From Ovis canadensis (Eukaryota > Chordata > Mammalia > Artiodactyla > Bovidae), in contig NC_091254.1 of NCBI RefSeq assembly GCF_042477335.2, positions 96,189,501-96,253,500 on the forward strand: a stretch of 64,000 nucleotides of DNA. The letters are read 5' to 3'. Positions 1 through 11,605 of the stretch are shown here, one piece after another. Made by a program: the position numbers and the translations under genes. The notes below the pieces were generated by a model. That model worked only from the letters and a program-made list of their open reading frames with translations. It was not told where the DNA came from and made no database searches. Numbering within the stretch: the stretch's first letter is position 1; the number at the start of each line of letters is the position of its first letter.

Positions 1-11
1 CTGGGAAGCCC
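1..11 (-). mobile_element. Edge of a Bov-tA SINE
   Basis: CTGGGAAGCCC is the reversed 5' head of a Bov-tA whose body lies outside the left edge. Confidence 0.5.
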
Positions 12-49
12 ATTTATATAACAAGTAAACAAATATTAGTGTGGTAAGA

Positions 50-175
50 TTATATATAAATTTATATAATATATATGCATAATATATATTATATAAGTAT
101 ATATATATTTATATACTTATACAGAAGTACATATACTATATAAATTTATATTATATGTAAATATATTATCTTACT
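50..175. repeat. AT-rich low-complexity tract
   Basis: About 125 bp is nearly all A and T, with TATATA and TTATAT steps. Confidence 0.85.
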
Positions 176-280
176 ACACTCAGTAATGTATGCTTGCATG
201 CCTCATTCCTCAAAGGCAGACATCTGTCAAGTTAATCTTTGCACCTGGTAGTCAAGCACAGGGCCCTTGAGAGGTAGTTT

Positions 281-300
281 GGTGAATGAATGAATGAATG
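281..300. repeat. (GAAT)n short tandem repeat
   Basis: About four GAAT units lie inside old repeat-like sequence. Confidence 0.7.
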
Positions 301-539
301 TAATGCAATGACCGGAAAACTGTTTGAAGGGGAGAAGCTCGGAGTATCCATATTCATTTCTGAGAATGTTCCTGGGCTCTAATACCCTTAAGTGTGCCGG
401 CTGTGTGGCCACTCCTGGCCACCTAGTAGCGCTGGGTCTGTGAGTCCTGGACAGTGCTCTTTCTCGCTTGTTTTCTGTCTTCTGCACAAGAAGGGAGTTC
501 CTCGAGGGGGAGCCTGTGAGTTGGGTTTCCTGTATCTCC

Positions 540-596
540 AGCCTACACTGGTCATGGCATGTGGCAGGCACCCAATAAAAACATGTTGAATGAACC
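540..596 (+). mobile_element. L2/MIR-like 3' end fragment
   Basis: The string GGCACCCAATAAAAACATG followed by TTGAATGAA resembles the conserved 3' end of L2 or MIR elements. Short and degenerate. Confidence 0.45.
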
Positions 597-660
597 AGCG
601 CCCAGTCCTGCTGCACCACTGATTCCACACGCACTTCAGAAACTCCCTCTATCCAAGCAC

Positions 661-868
661 AGGCTTCCCGGGGGGCCCAGCGGTAAAGAACCAGCACGCC
701 AATGCAGGAGACGCAGGCTTGATCCCCGGGTCAGGAAGATTTCCCTGGAGAAGGCAATGGCAACCCACTCCAGGATTCTTGCCTGGAAAACCCCATGGAC
801 AGAGGAGCCTGGTAGGGCTACAGTCCATGGGATGGCTAAAGAGTTGACATGACTTAGCAACTGAACAA
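661..868 (+). mobile_element. Bov-tA SINE
   Basis: A tRNA-like head (box B region GGCTTGATCCCCGGG) is followed by the BovA body (AACCCACTCCAGGATTCTTG, CCCATGGACAGAGGAGCCTG). It ends at GACTTAGCAACTGAACAAC. Confidence 0.9.
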
Positions 869-2704
869 CAACATCCATCTAAGTACTGCAAAGTTTTCAG
901 TAATGATGGCAGAATAGGCACTTTCTTCACCAGAGCTTCCACATCAGACTTTCAGGTACCCTGTGGCCATCCTGGTGGTCTTTTCTTCACAGGATACAAG
1001 GCCCAGGATATACCCAAAGGTAAAAACATTGATTCATCCCATATTTACATAAAATAAAAATAATATTTAACAACTGCTAACATCCTGCCTGGAATGTCAT
1101 GACTCAATGGACAGGAATTTGAGCAAACTCTGGGCGATAGTGGCAGACAGAAGCAGCCCGGCGCACTGCAGTTCATGGGGCACGAAGAGTCGGACACAGC
1201 AACAGAACATCATTCTCAACAAGTAAAAGGCCCTAATTCTTGCCAGCCACCCGTGCAGGAAATGCCCTTTACGGATTCTTTCTAAAATATGACATTCTTT
1301 GCCACTGATGGTACAAAACCCATAAAATTAGAAAAACCCGAGAAGCACTTGGAAAATGGTATTATTCTGATGCTCAACCTAAAAATGTTAATTTGTGAAC
1401 CTTTTGCCACCTATCAGGAAATAGCTTGAACAATTTCACTTTAAATCTCCAGGATATTGGATCCACTCAACTACATATTTGAGTATCATGTGGACGTGAC
1501 TAAATTCTAAAATTTAGCTTCACCAAGTTCAGACAGATTTCAATCTTTCTTCTATATCTGAGGAAGTAATACCCTGGGCTTGTTGACTGAGTGACGTGAA
1601 TACACTAACGACAACAAAATCATTGTTCTCGGTTTGACTTCTTTCGAAACATTCCTGATCATTTCAGAGGGGAAAAATGTGAAAGTTTCATAAGTAAAGC
1701 TGATGTTTTGGAAATACACACCAAAACTGACTGTTCTGGAGGCAACACGGGAAGGCGACATCTCAGTCTACCTTGGCTGAGTCCTGCCCGGAAGCAAAGG
1801 CTGCTCACCGGGAAGTCCGGTCCTGATGGGAGGGGCCCGGAGTTAGTCTCCGCCCCTGACCATCCGGTCTGGAGCGCGAGCTGAGCCCCGTGCCGTCCTT
1901 GTTCATCAGCTATAAACTTGCCGCTCCACCTCGCCGCGTTTGTTTAGTCTGGGGCCGAGTGTCTGTCACAGTTCTCCTCTGCAGATGGACTCCTGCCCTG
2001 GCTTCCAGCTGACTTGGGTTGAGCTGGCTGAGACCTTCTCGGGGACTGGACTGTGGCCCATCTCCCCAGCCCCTCACTGCTTCAGACCACATGGCTGCGT
2101 TTGGAGCAAAAGTCCCAAAGAAGAGGGATTGTGTTCACGATCGCCTTCCCTACGCCAGGCCCTTCATCTGTTGCAGAGGAGATGACAAATGCCGGGTCAA
2201 TGGATGAAACCGTGCAATAAGGGTCTCCCTCTCCCGAATGAAGACCCTACCTCTATTGAATGCTCCTTCTTTTTACACTCACCTTTCTCTGAGGTGTCAT
2301 CCTCACCAGCTCTCTCCACTTCCACGTTGCAAAAGTCCCAAGTTTACTAGACTCCTTGTGCTTAAGATTCCCCCTCGGGGGCCCATCTGCTGAATCAGCC
2401 TTCTCAAGTGGCGGGAACCCAGCCTGACATCTCTTTTGTGCCATAACTTAGGAAATTGTTTTTTGGACCGCTAGTCACCCACATTGGGTCTCAGCCATGA
2501 CCACTGACCTCCTTAGTTTATTCATAAGTCTCAACCACCCTAGCCTCCCACTCTTGGATCTGCCTTGAATGAGGACGGGGAAGCAAACCAGAGTTTCCAC
2601 CGTGGTTTTCAGGCTTTATAGGGCTTTCTAGAGAAGTGGATATTGCTCCTATGCAAAGAGAAGCATCAGAGATGAGAATGGATAGGAAAAAGCTGAGGCC
2701 TTGT
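869..2704. other. Mostly unique intergenic DNA
   Basis: Apart from one BovB tail I see no gene. A GC-richer patch at about 1790-2200 contains CTATAAACTTGCC but no supported transcript or LTR boundary. Confidence 0.6.
1095..1210 (+). mobile_element. BovB LINE 3' tail
   Basis: The end of the RTE reverse-transcriptase reading frame and the 3' tail are recognisable: GACTCAATGGACAGGAATTT, then CACTGCAGTTCATGG, then GAGTCGGACACAGC. Confidence 0.8.
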
Positions 2705-2840
2705 GTGATAATTAACCTTTGTAGAATCAATCTCCTCATTGGAAATATAGGTATTATAAACTTCATCTTACAAGTTTGAAATTGATATTTAATAAAGTAT
2801 TTTAAAAAGCACTGTAAAGTGCTATTCAAATTAAGCTAAT
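2705..2840 (+). mobile_element. MIR-like SINE fragment
   Basis: Degenerate match to the MIR second half: AACCT, TCCTCATTGG, TAATAAAGTATT, then AAAAAGCACTGTAAAGTGCT. Confidence 0.45.
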
Positions 2841-2917
2841 AATATCAAAAGTCTACCAAGGCCTTCATATGAAAGAGTCTACTAAATTCATTAATTTTAA
2901 TACATGATCAAATGTAT

Positions 2918-3111
2918 ATAGGTCATGTCCAACTCTGTGACCCCTTGGCCTGCAGCCCAACAGGCTCCTCTGTCCATGGGATTTCCCAGGCAAGAATACT
3001 GGAGTGAGTTGCCATGTCCTCCAGGGGAGATTCCGCCAACCCGGGGATTGAACCTGTGTCTCCTGCATTGGCAGGTGGGTTCTTTCCCAGTAGCATCACC
3101 TGGGAAGCCCA
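2918..3111 (-). mobile_element. Bov-tA SINE
   Basis: Reversed BovA body (CTCCTCTGTCCATGGGATTT, AGAATACTGGAGTGAGTTGC) ends in the reversed tRNA head and CACCTGGGAAGCC. Confidence 0.9.
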
Positions 3112-3180
3112 GAAGGAAATGATCCTAGTGCAATTGAAATAGTTTTAACCTTTAGTTTTCTGAGTCTCAAAAATGTTATT

Positions 3181-3493
3181 TAGTTCAGTTTAGTTCAATT
3201 GCTCAGTCATGTCTGACTCTTTGCGACCCCACGGACTGCAGCATGCCAGGCCTCCCTGTCCATCACCAACTCCCAGAGTTACCCAAATTCATGTCCATTG
3301 AGTTGGTGATGCCATCCAACCGTCTCATCCTCTGTCGTACCCTTCTCCTCCCGCCTTCAATCTTTCCCAGCATCGGGATCTCTTCCAATGAGTCAGTTCT
3401 TTGCATCAGGTGGCTAAAGTATTGGAGTGTCAGCTTCAGCATCAGCCCTTCCAATGAACACTCAGGACTGATCTCCTTTAGGATGGGCTGGTA
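3181..3493 (-). mobile_element. BovB LINE 3' end
   Basis: The minus strand reads the C-terminal end of the RTE ORF2 protein, including LEGLMLKL and DGITNSMDMNL, then the GAGTCAGACATGACTGAGC tail. Truncated 5', with no complete ORF. Confidence 0.9.
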
Positions 3494-5669
3494 AGCACTT
3501 AACAATTCGGAAAAAGAGTTCACCATTGTCTTATGCTTGCACTGACTTAATTATGGGGTAATTTCCATATCTGTCCACTCCATTTCCTTCCGGTCAGTCC
3601 CTGGGCACAGAATTCCCAGCTTACTGAGAGGGCCCAGGCAGACTCTATGCTCACAGGAGGCCATGGGCAGTTGGGGCCCAGCAGGTCATCCAGCCTTTCA
3701 CTTCTGGATGCAGGGTGGGGTCACAGACAGAAGAGGGGGTGCATAAGACGCAGGTGTGACAGTGGGGCACTAGGTCTGGGGTCTTAGAATCATAAAAAGA
3801 TGCTAATCCCAACAAAGAAGAAGAAAGCAGAGCTGAAGATGGAGCCAGGAGTCCAGTTAGTGTGCCGGGGTGGGTAGAGTTCGATTTTGTGAGCACGTGG
3901 GTTTCTGAACCTCATGAAACAGCAAGACTCATGGGCTGCTGGGTGTGGGAGATGGGTGCACAGGTTGCCTCGGTCAGTTTGGGGTGAGTTGGTGGTGGGA
4001 CTGAACCTTTCTGTTGAAGCTGGGATGTCTGTTGATGAAGGGTCTGGGGAGGACAGGGACTGATGCCTCTTTTGATCCCAATGGCTCACCACTGGGCTTA
4101 GCTCATCGCACCAACCTCTCAACACATGTGTTGCTGTGACCGAAGAGACTTGTAAGTTACCTTGTGTGTATTTAAAGCAGCGGAGACGAGGAATAACACG
4201 GAGGGCATGGGAGGCAGACAGGGGGCGGGGCGGGAGAGATGGGGCGATCAAGACAGATGAGGGGTGAAATGTTGGCGCTCTCAGCGGCTCACACGAGGCG
4301 GGGATGGCAAGCGGCAGAGTGCAGCTCGTGGCTATTCCGCGTTATGGGGCAGACCCTACGCATCGTGAAAACAAAATGAGGGAAGAGAGCAGAAGGCCGG
4401 GGATAAGACCCTGAAAGATCTGCAAGGCCAGGGACTGTCAGTTGTCTCCCGTCCACGGCGGACGCCTGGGAAGACAGTGGCTGATGGGGGCAAGAGAAAA
4501 GAGCATCTTCTCGAAAGGAAGAGGGAGATTCAAGAGGAAGAGGTGGTTTGGAGATTGACCACGATTTGAGGAAACGTGTGATAGAGATGCTGGATGCTTT
4601 GCCACGTCAAGTTCACCTCGAGTGAGAGACCAAGCGAAGGTTCTCTCTGCAGGGTGTGGGGACCTCTTGAGTCTTTCGGCATCTAGTTCAGCAGGCAGAG
4701 GCGTCACCAGAAGGCTGCATGTCCTGACCATAGCCACCCACCGAGCCCAAGGTGGATCCGAGAGCAAGCTGCATCTTGTTCTGGCTCCGGGTCACCTGTC
4801 ACTTTGCACCCTTCCCAGTGAGAGAAGCGGATGGAAATATGGTCCAAGGAGAAAGTATTAATAGCACCTCTCAGAAAGATACAGGCCACCCCTGCTCATC
4901 TAAATAATGGATTAACATTTAAGGGGAGGGAGACAGAGTCCTGCTTGGCTTAGAATCCTAGGTTAAGGTAATTTTAGGGTCTGTTGATATTGAAATTCCT
5001 CTGACTTTCAGGGAGCAAAATGGTTCCCAAGGACAGTCCCACTAGCCCTCCCACTCTGAAACCCTACTCCAAATAAAACCCGCGTGAGTGTTAACTTCAC
5101 CAATATTCTTTTATAACAAAGTGGACTGATTCTCAGAGCTGCTGATGGAACGCTTTAATTTGCAAGTGGGCTTCCCAAGGCTGAGTAAAGCCTCCAGATG
5201 CAGGGAGAGTGGCCGCGTCGCTGTGCTTGGCCTGTTTAATGCAGGCAATATTGTAAACAGCACTCTGGGGGGAGGTTTCCGAAGTGCGTTTAATTGCATT
5301 TTCCACTTCTGGTAACAGCAAGGGATTAAGCTGAGATGGCGTGTAATGGAGCCTGCTCCATCCTGCCACCTTAGAGGGGCAGGCATACAGAAATCCAGGA
5401 CCGTGAGCTTGCAGGAAGAGACCCCATCGACTTTATTTGAGTAAGTCCATGAACAACCAAGAGTGAATACATTAGTTTGCATTTTACCAGAAAAGGTGAT
5501 CAGTTTGCAGTGTCAACCATCCACTGGTAACTCTCGTGAATGAAAAATAACTTCCTTCTGTAGTTTTCAGAAATAAATTCTAAGGTGTGTTTTCTACACA
5601 GTATCATTTAAATTATTTATGTCATATTGATGCATCCAATATATAATAAGGATATTAGGAGGATGAGCT
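3494..5669. other. Unique intergenic DNA
   Basis: About 2.2 kb with no recognisable repeat or gene. The open frames on both strands lack recognisable domains. Confidence 0.6.
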
Positions 5670-5803
5670 GGTTAGGTAGCATCACTGACTCAGTGGACAC
5701 GAACTTGAGCAAACTCTCAGAGACAGTGGAGGACAGGGAAGCCTGGCATGCTGCAGTCCATGGGGGTCACAATCAGACAAGACTTAGCAGCTGAACGACA
5801 AAA
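5670..5803 (+). mobile_element. BovB LINE 3' tail
   Basis: GCATCACTGACTCAGTGGAC, then GGAAGCCTGGCATGCTGCAG and the terminal GACTTAGCAGCTGAACGAC. Only the last ~130 bp remain. Confidence 0.85.
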
Positions 5804-6202
5804 AGGGCCTGGAGAAGCAGATGAGTTTTAGTTTATTTTTTATTTGGTTGTTTGGGCTGTTATAACAAACACCCTGAGGCATAAGAAGGAACTCCAGCTG
5901 ACTTAACGAAGGGGGCTTAGATATTAATTTGCAGCATTCCTGCTGAGGTCAGATTTTCTCAGTGCTATGCTTCCCGTGTCATTTCTATAGGTCCTGCCTA
6001 CAGAGCCCTTTCCAGTGCATGTCAAATGGCGTTATTCTGTATTCCTATATTTAGTCTTATAACGTCTGGGCTACATCAGTAGATTAGAACTTGGGCAGAT
6101 TTTCTCAAAAGGGTATTCATTCGCCCTTAACCGTTCCTATGTCAGAATCACTTGGATGATGGTTAGAAGAAAAAAAAAAGAAAAATGCACGCATCCTTAC
6201 TT

Positions 6203-6405
6203 ATCAAGTTGCGTCTGACTCTTTGCAACCCCATGGACTGTAGCCTGCCAACTCCTCTGTCCACAAGATCTCCCAGGCAAGAATACTAGAGTGGGTTACC
6301 ACTGCTTCTCCAGGGGATCTTCCTGGCCCAGGGATCAAACCCTCATCTCTTGTGTCTCCTGTACTGGCAGGCAGACTCTTTACCACTGAGCCACCTGGGA
6401 AGCCC
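6203..6405 (-). mobile_element. Bov-tA SINE
   Basis: Reversed BovA body followed by the reversed tRNA head (CAGGGATCAAACCC) and GCCACCTGGGAAGCCC. An A-rich patch precedes it. Confidence 0.9.
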
Positions 6406-7214
6406 GGCCTCAAACCTTGAGAATTACAATTTGAATTTTCCCCAGGTGATTATTCTACACATGCAACTTGAGGGCTGCCATTCTAAAAAAACACTAGAGA
6501 CCCTGTTTGGTCTACACATACAGATTTTTATTGGTCCAGTAAGAAAGTGTTCCAACAAGACTTGGCAAGGAGTCCCCCGATGGCATAAAGTAGCATTTTG
6601 TATTTAAATTGGAAGAACACAAGGACTTTCCTGCTTTTCTCCCATAATTTTGTCACAAGTATCAGTCCATGCCAATGGCAGACACCCCAGAGTCATCTTG
6701 GAAACAGTCTCTCTGTCTAAAACCCAACAGCCCTCCAGCGTGTTCAAGATGAGCTGGCTGCTGTAAACATCGCCCTCTCCAGGGGCTCAGGGCAGCACTG
6801 GGTCTCTCCTTCCTGGTCTTGTTCAGAAAGCCAGGCTTTCTGCATGTGGCGGCTCTGCCGTGTCCTACCCCTGGGAGTCTGGGTGGGATGCCGTGACTTT
6901 CAGCGGGCAGATGACAGAGGACAGAACATCACAGCAGTGCACATTCCCTCAGCTGGAAATCAGTCCAAGGAGCTCACTTCACTCGAGAAAGCCTGGGGAA
7001 CACAGGCTGGCTGGTTGCCCACCCAGAGAAAGTCCTGGGCCTGGTGAACCCAGAGCCGACTATGTCACACTGAGGGCACGCAGCGTCCTTCCACCAAGGG
7101 AGCGTCCTTTCTGATGTGCCCCTGGTCAGCCCCACCACACCACTCCTCAGGCTCACCAGTCCTCTGCCATGCTAAATGGATGATCATAGATTCCTTAGAA
7201 ATTCAGTTTGACCA
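6406..7214. other. Unique intergenic DNA
   Basis: About 0.8 kb without a repeat or gene that I can support. Confidence 0.55.
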
Positions 7215-7225
7215 TTAGACCAGTA

Positions 7226-7441
7226 GGTGTGCCTGCTCAGTCGTGTCTGACTCTTTGTGAACCCCACAGACTGTAGCCACCAGGCTCCTCTGTCCATGGA
7301 CTTCTCCAGGCAAGAATGCTGGAGTGGGTTGCCATGCCCCTCCTCCAGGGAATCGTCAAAACCCAGGGGTCGAACCCACGTCCCCTGCATCTCCTGCACT
7401 GGCAGGCGGATTCTTTACTACTTGAGGACCTGGGAAGCCCG
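7226..7441 (-). mobile_element. Bov-tA SINE with target-site duplication
   Basis: A complete reversed Bov-tA sits between copies of TTAGACCAGTA at 7215-7225 and 7442-7452. These fix its edges. Confidence 0.95.
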
Positions 7442-7812
7442 TTAGACCAGTATCTGGCCTAAGTGTCCGGGATGGCGGGTTGCATACGATAGGCAGACAG
7501 TGTAAAGGAGACCTTTGGTGTCTCTCCTAACACTGACTAAACCACAGTGTTTGAAATGAATCATGTTGTAATTTTTTGTTTTTGTTGCTGTGTCCACCTC
7601 TAGTTTTTCTACATGGCAGAAAATTTCTTTGCTTTTTTGCATTTCTAGTGCCCAAGCAAAGAGCTTAATAAAAGCACAGAGATGAGGTCTCTGGGCCAAA
7701 AGTCCACTATCTATCACCTACTGGCTGTTTAACGTACCTCTGTCTCAATCTTCAAACATTTACAATGAAGATGAAAATCCTCCTTACTTTATGGGGCTGT
7801 CTGAGAAGTAAC

Positions 7813-8334
7813 TGGGCTTCTCAGGTGGCGTTAGTGGTAAAGGATCCGCCTGTCAATGCAGGAGATGCAAGAGACGAGGGTTCGATCCCCAGGTCAGGAA
7901 GATCCCCCGTTGGAGGAAATGGTGACGCCCTCCAGTATTCTTACCTGAAAAAAATGCCATGGACAGGGGAGTCTGGCGGGCTACAGTCTGCTGCTGCTGC
8001 TGCTGCTGCTGCTGCTAAGTCACTTCAGTCATGTCCGACTCTGTGTGACCCCAGAGACAGCAGCCCACCAGGCTCCCCCATCCCTGGGATTCTCCAGGCA
8101 AGAACACTGGAGTGGGTTGCCATTTCCTTCTCCAAAGCATGAAAGTGAAAAGTGAAAGTGAAGTCACTCAGTCGTGTCTGACTCCTAGTGACCCCATGGA
8201 CTGCAGCCCACCAGGCTCCTCTGCCCATGGGATTCTCCAGGCAAGAGTACTGGAGTGGGCTGCCATTGCCTTCTCCAGGGCTACAGTCTGTGGGGTTGCA
8301 AAGAGTTGGACAAGACTGAGAACTCATATACACT
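7813..8334 (+). mobile_element. Bov-tA SINE interrupted by Bov-A2
   Basis: The Bov-tA starts GGGCTTCTCAGGTGG, breaks after GGGCTACAGTCTG and resumes at 8278 to end near AAGACTGAGAACTC. Its own duplication TGAGAAGTAAC lies at 7802-7812 and 8335-8345. Confidence 0.95.
7991..8277 (-). mobile_element. Bov-A2 SINE (dimeric), nested
   Basis: Reversed Bov-A2 starts with a CTG run and TAAGTCACTTCAGTCATGTC. It has two BovA units joined by AAAGTGAAAAGTGAAAGTG and ends CCATTGCCTTCTCCA. GGGCTACAGTCTG is duplicated at 7978-7990 and 8278-8290. Confidence 0.97.
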
Positions 8335-8345
8335 TGAGAAGTAAC

Positions 8346-9730
8346 AAGTACGAATGCTTAGAAGAGCGTCTGGCAAATAACAGACAGTGATTGCTGCTTA
8401 CCATGAGTCTTGGTGTTGGGACACATGGGTCAAAGTTTGATGAGGGGATATGTGAGACAGAAAAGCCTGGGACACTCTAGCAGGATTCAACACAGCCATT
8501 CAGTTCAGAAAAAGCCTCCAGGAAATAACTTTGTAGAAATAACTTTGTGAATTTAAGTAGTTCATGAAACAACTACCTAGAAGGTTTAGAACTGTGTAAA
8601 GGAATACAAATTAATACAAATTTAAAATGTTATTGACGAGACTATAAATGCTCCCAGGAAGATCATATATGCTCCCAATTTAATTGTTTTAAATGAAAAG
8701 GTTTCACACCCATTTTTTAATAGTGCAAAATGCAAGTCCCATTTGGGAATCAACATACCTGAGCTCTAATATGTTAAGGTGGGGTTGTGAATAGTGGCAA
8801 CAAAAACATCAGATGATTTCTCTAGGAAACCAAAGTTTTAATTCAAAATTCAGAGCTGAAGTCTGAATGCTGCTTCACACTGCATTTGAAAGATCAGGAA
8901 AAAGTATGTAGCATAGCTGTTAACAAACTCGTGCCCTTTAATATCAGTAATTATTAATACTTCAAAGAATATTTGAATTTGCTTAAGCCTGGTTAATAAG
9001 AAAACCTTCTTTCCTTCTGCTCTGTGCAAATTAAGCATTAACCAGGCATTTCTGGTAACAATATCTTGTTGTGAGTCATGATATGGGTTTTTCATCCCAA
9101 CACAGCAAATTTTTTTATGTCTGTGTGTGCACAACCCCAGACATATGAGAAGAGTTAAGTGAGCTGTGTGAGTCAATGACATGTTTGGAATTCAGACTCA
9201 GTGACACTGACCTGCTTGTTTCTCCACCTCCTCCAGCTCTACCCCAAGTATGACCTGACATAATGAAGGGAAAAAAAAAGAAAAAAAAAGCACAGCTCAT
9301 GTTAGTAGTTAAGAGAGATGGTCTTTCAAAATGTTAGGGTGACCATCTTTTCCGTAGGAGAACAGATACTCCTACAGTACTCCTGTGTCCCTGCTCTGAA
9401 AGAGATAAGATGTCCCCAAGGATAAACACCGCGATGGAGGCAAGCATTCCTAAGAATATGAAAATCGATCAACTCTTAAATTGCTAGCCAGATCCAAAGA
9501 CAGGGCTTCAGTCTGCTGACTCCCAAACTGCACGGGGGTGGATGGGACAGGAAAAGCTGGAGATTTCCTCTTGTCTCGGGGGAATTCAGTCAGGTAAGTG
9601 CTGTAATAAAGAGAAGATCTGATCTGAAACAGGACTAGAGGAGCAGTCATAGGCTTCAGGGGCAGGATTACTGCCTCCCCTGAGCCTGGGCAGAACCACC
9701 CCACAGGAAACGCCTGGGTTTCCACGCTGC
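8346..9730. other. Unique intergenic DNA
   Basis: AT-rich single-copy sequence with an A-rich stretch at about 9269-9290. No gene or recognisable repeat. Confidence 0.55.
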
Positions 9731-9932
9731 TATTCCCTCATGACACAAGGGGTAAAGAGTCTGCCTGCAATGCAGGAGACGCGAGTTCGACCCCTGGGTC
9801 AGGAAGATCCCCTGGAGAAGGAAATGGCAACCCACTCCAGTAGTCTTGCCTGGGAAATCCCATGGACAGAGGAGCCTGGCGGGCTACAGTCCATGGGGTC
9901 GCAAGAGTCGGACAGGGCTGAGTGACTGAAAG
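9731..9932 (+). mobile_element. Bov-tA SINE
   Basis: A diverged head is followed by GCGAGTTCGACCCCTGGG and a well-kept BovA body ending GGGCTGAGTGACTGAAAG. Confidence 0.9.
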
Positions 9933-10230
9933 ATCAGTAGGGCCTTAGCTCTTTCTCTCGAAGCTCTCAGTCTCTCTCTCTCTCCCTCTCTCATTCTGAA
10001 TTTCCCAGGCCACCCTTCTCCTGAAAGTGGTCATTCCTCACACTAGCCGCTCACCAGTGAGGCTCTGGCTCGCTTTGGTCTGCTTGCTCTGTGGTCTCCC
10101 GAGTGCAGTTCCAACTAGACCTTGACCCTGAAGCGTTCGGCCCTAGCAGAGCCTCAGACCAGCAGGCGGGCTGCTTGTTCTGAAAGCCGATGAGGTGCAG
10201 AGGGCTGCCTTCTTGATAAAATCAGGAATG

Positions 10231-10440
10231 TGCATGCTCAGTCATGTCCAACTCTTTGTGACCCCCCTGGACTGCGCCCACCAGGCTCCTCTGTCCATGG
10301 GATTTCCCAGGCAAGAATACTGGGGTGGGTTGCTATTTCCTTCTCCAGGGGATCTTCCAGACTCAGGGATCGAACTTGCATCTCCTGCATCTCTTGTGTT
10401 GGCAGGAGGATTCTTTATCACTGAGCCACTTGGAAAGCCT
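10231..10440 (-). mobile_element. Bov-tA SINE
   Basis: GCTCAGTCATGTCCAACTC through the reversed tRNA head to GAGCCACTTGGAAAGCCT. Confidence 0.9.
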
Positions 10441-10555
10441 AAACTAAGATGGGTGTGAGTATATTCACATTACATATTTTCAGATTAATTCCTACCAACC
10501 TCCACTTAAATCATAAAGCAATTGTGGGAGTGAATTTTATGTATCTTAAGCCAGT

Positions 10556-10621
10556 AGCCTGGTAGGCTACAATCCATGGGGTCACAAAGAGTCGGACACG
10601 ACTGAGCGACTTTTCCTTTCC
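10556..10621 (+). mobile_element. 5'-truncated Bov-tA with target-site duplication
   Basis: Only the last ~66 bp of Bov-tA are present (CTGGTAGGCTACAATCCATG to GACTGAGCGAC). They lie between TAAGCCAGT copies at 10547-10555 and 10622-10630. Confidence 0.85.
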
Positions 10622-10865
10622 TAAGCCAGTCTACATAAGATCAAGTATAATGCGGTCAAAGCTGTCTGCTCAGTAGGAAGCAGACACGCCTTGTATGGAA
10701 CTCTGGTGTTGTGACCTACAGAGCTTTACGCATTGGACTTGGGAAGCTCTTTGAGACTTGAGTTTTTCGTTCGGGACAGCTCATCCCGGCAGGGGGAAGG
10801 CAAATGTGTTAGAGGACATGCTGTATCCTAGACACATTTGTTTTTTGCACTGTTAAAGTCTATCG

Positions 10866-11058
10866 TTAAGTCGTGTCCAATTCTTTGCAACCCAACGACT
10901 GCAGCCTGCCAGGCTCCTCTGTCCATGGGATTCTCCAGGCAGGAGTACTGGAGTGGGTTGCCATTTCTTGCTCCAGGGGATCTTCCTGACCCGGGAATGG
11001 AAACTGCATGTCTTGTATCTCCTGCGTTAGCAGGAGAGTTCTTTACCACTGAGCCACA
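10866..11058 (-). mobile_element. Bov-tA SINE
   Basis: Reversed BovA body with GGCAGGAGTACTGGAGTGGG and a mutated tRNA head ending ACTGAGCCACACGAAGC. Confidence 0.88.
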
Positions 11059-11164
11059 CGAAGCTGTTTCTACACATAGAGATGATATAACAGCTGCAGT
11101 TAGTAATCGCTGGATGCTTGCTCCATCCCAAAGGGCTTTTTGAAGTCCTTTCTGAGCATTTCCC

Positions 11165-11285
11165 CACAGCTCCTCATGATAACTCTAGGAGCTCAGTATT
11201 ATCTTTAACTTTATTTATGACTGAATAAATGAAGGTGAGAGAGACTTGGCAGACTCACGTCAGGTCCCAGAGCCAGGTGGGTACA
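11165..11285 (-). mobile_element. MIR-like fragment
   Basis: Resembles reversed MIR: CTCCTCATGATAACTCTAGG, an ATTATC block, then a GACTTGGCAGACTCACG region. Old and diverged. Confidence 0.45.
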
Positions 11286-11497
11286 TTGCTATTTCAACAC
11301 TTGGGGGTCACAGCTCAGACATTTTATCATTATGCCAGGTAACATTCAACTGTATATGACAGCCTGCTGGATGCAGTATTTCCTGAGCATGAATGATGTC
11401 CCCGGCACCATTTCAGGCCCCAGAGACTCAGGAATGACTGGGATCCACAGAAAGGCCTTAGAAGCTCCATCCTGGCGAGGCTGCAAATCATAAAAAT

Positions 11498-11605
11498 AGC
11501 TAACACTTATTGAACACTCACTATGTGCTAATGATAAGATAATCTTACATAATTTAGAAACCGTTCTTAGGATTTTTAATTCCACTTGAAAAATAAGGCA
11601 AAGTG
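11498..11605 (-). mobile_element. MIR fragment
   Basis: AATAGCTAACACTTATTGAA followed by CACTCACTATGTGCTAATG is a good match to the reversed MIR 3' half. Confidence 0.65.

Noticed and set aside
1785..2200. GC-rich patch with a TATAAA-like string, possible promoter or LTR
   Set aside because: No matching LTR ends, no downstream gene and no CpG-island-scale density could be supported.
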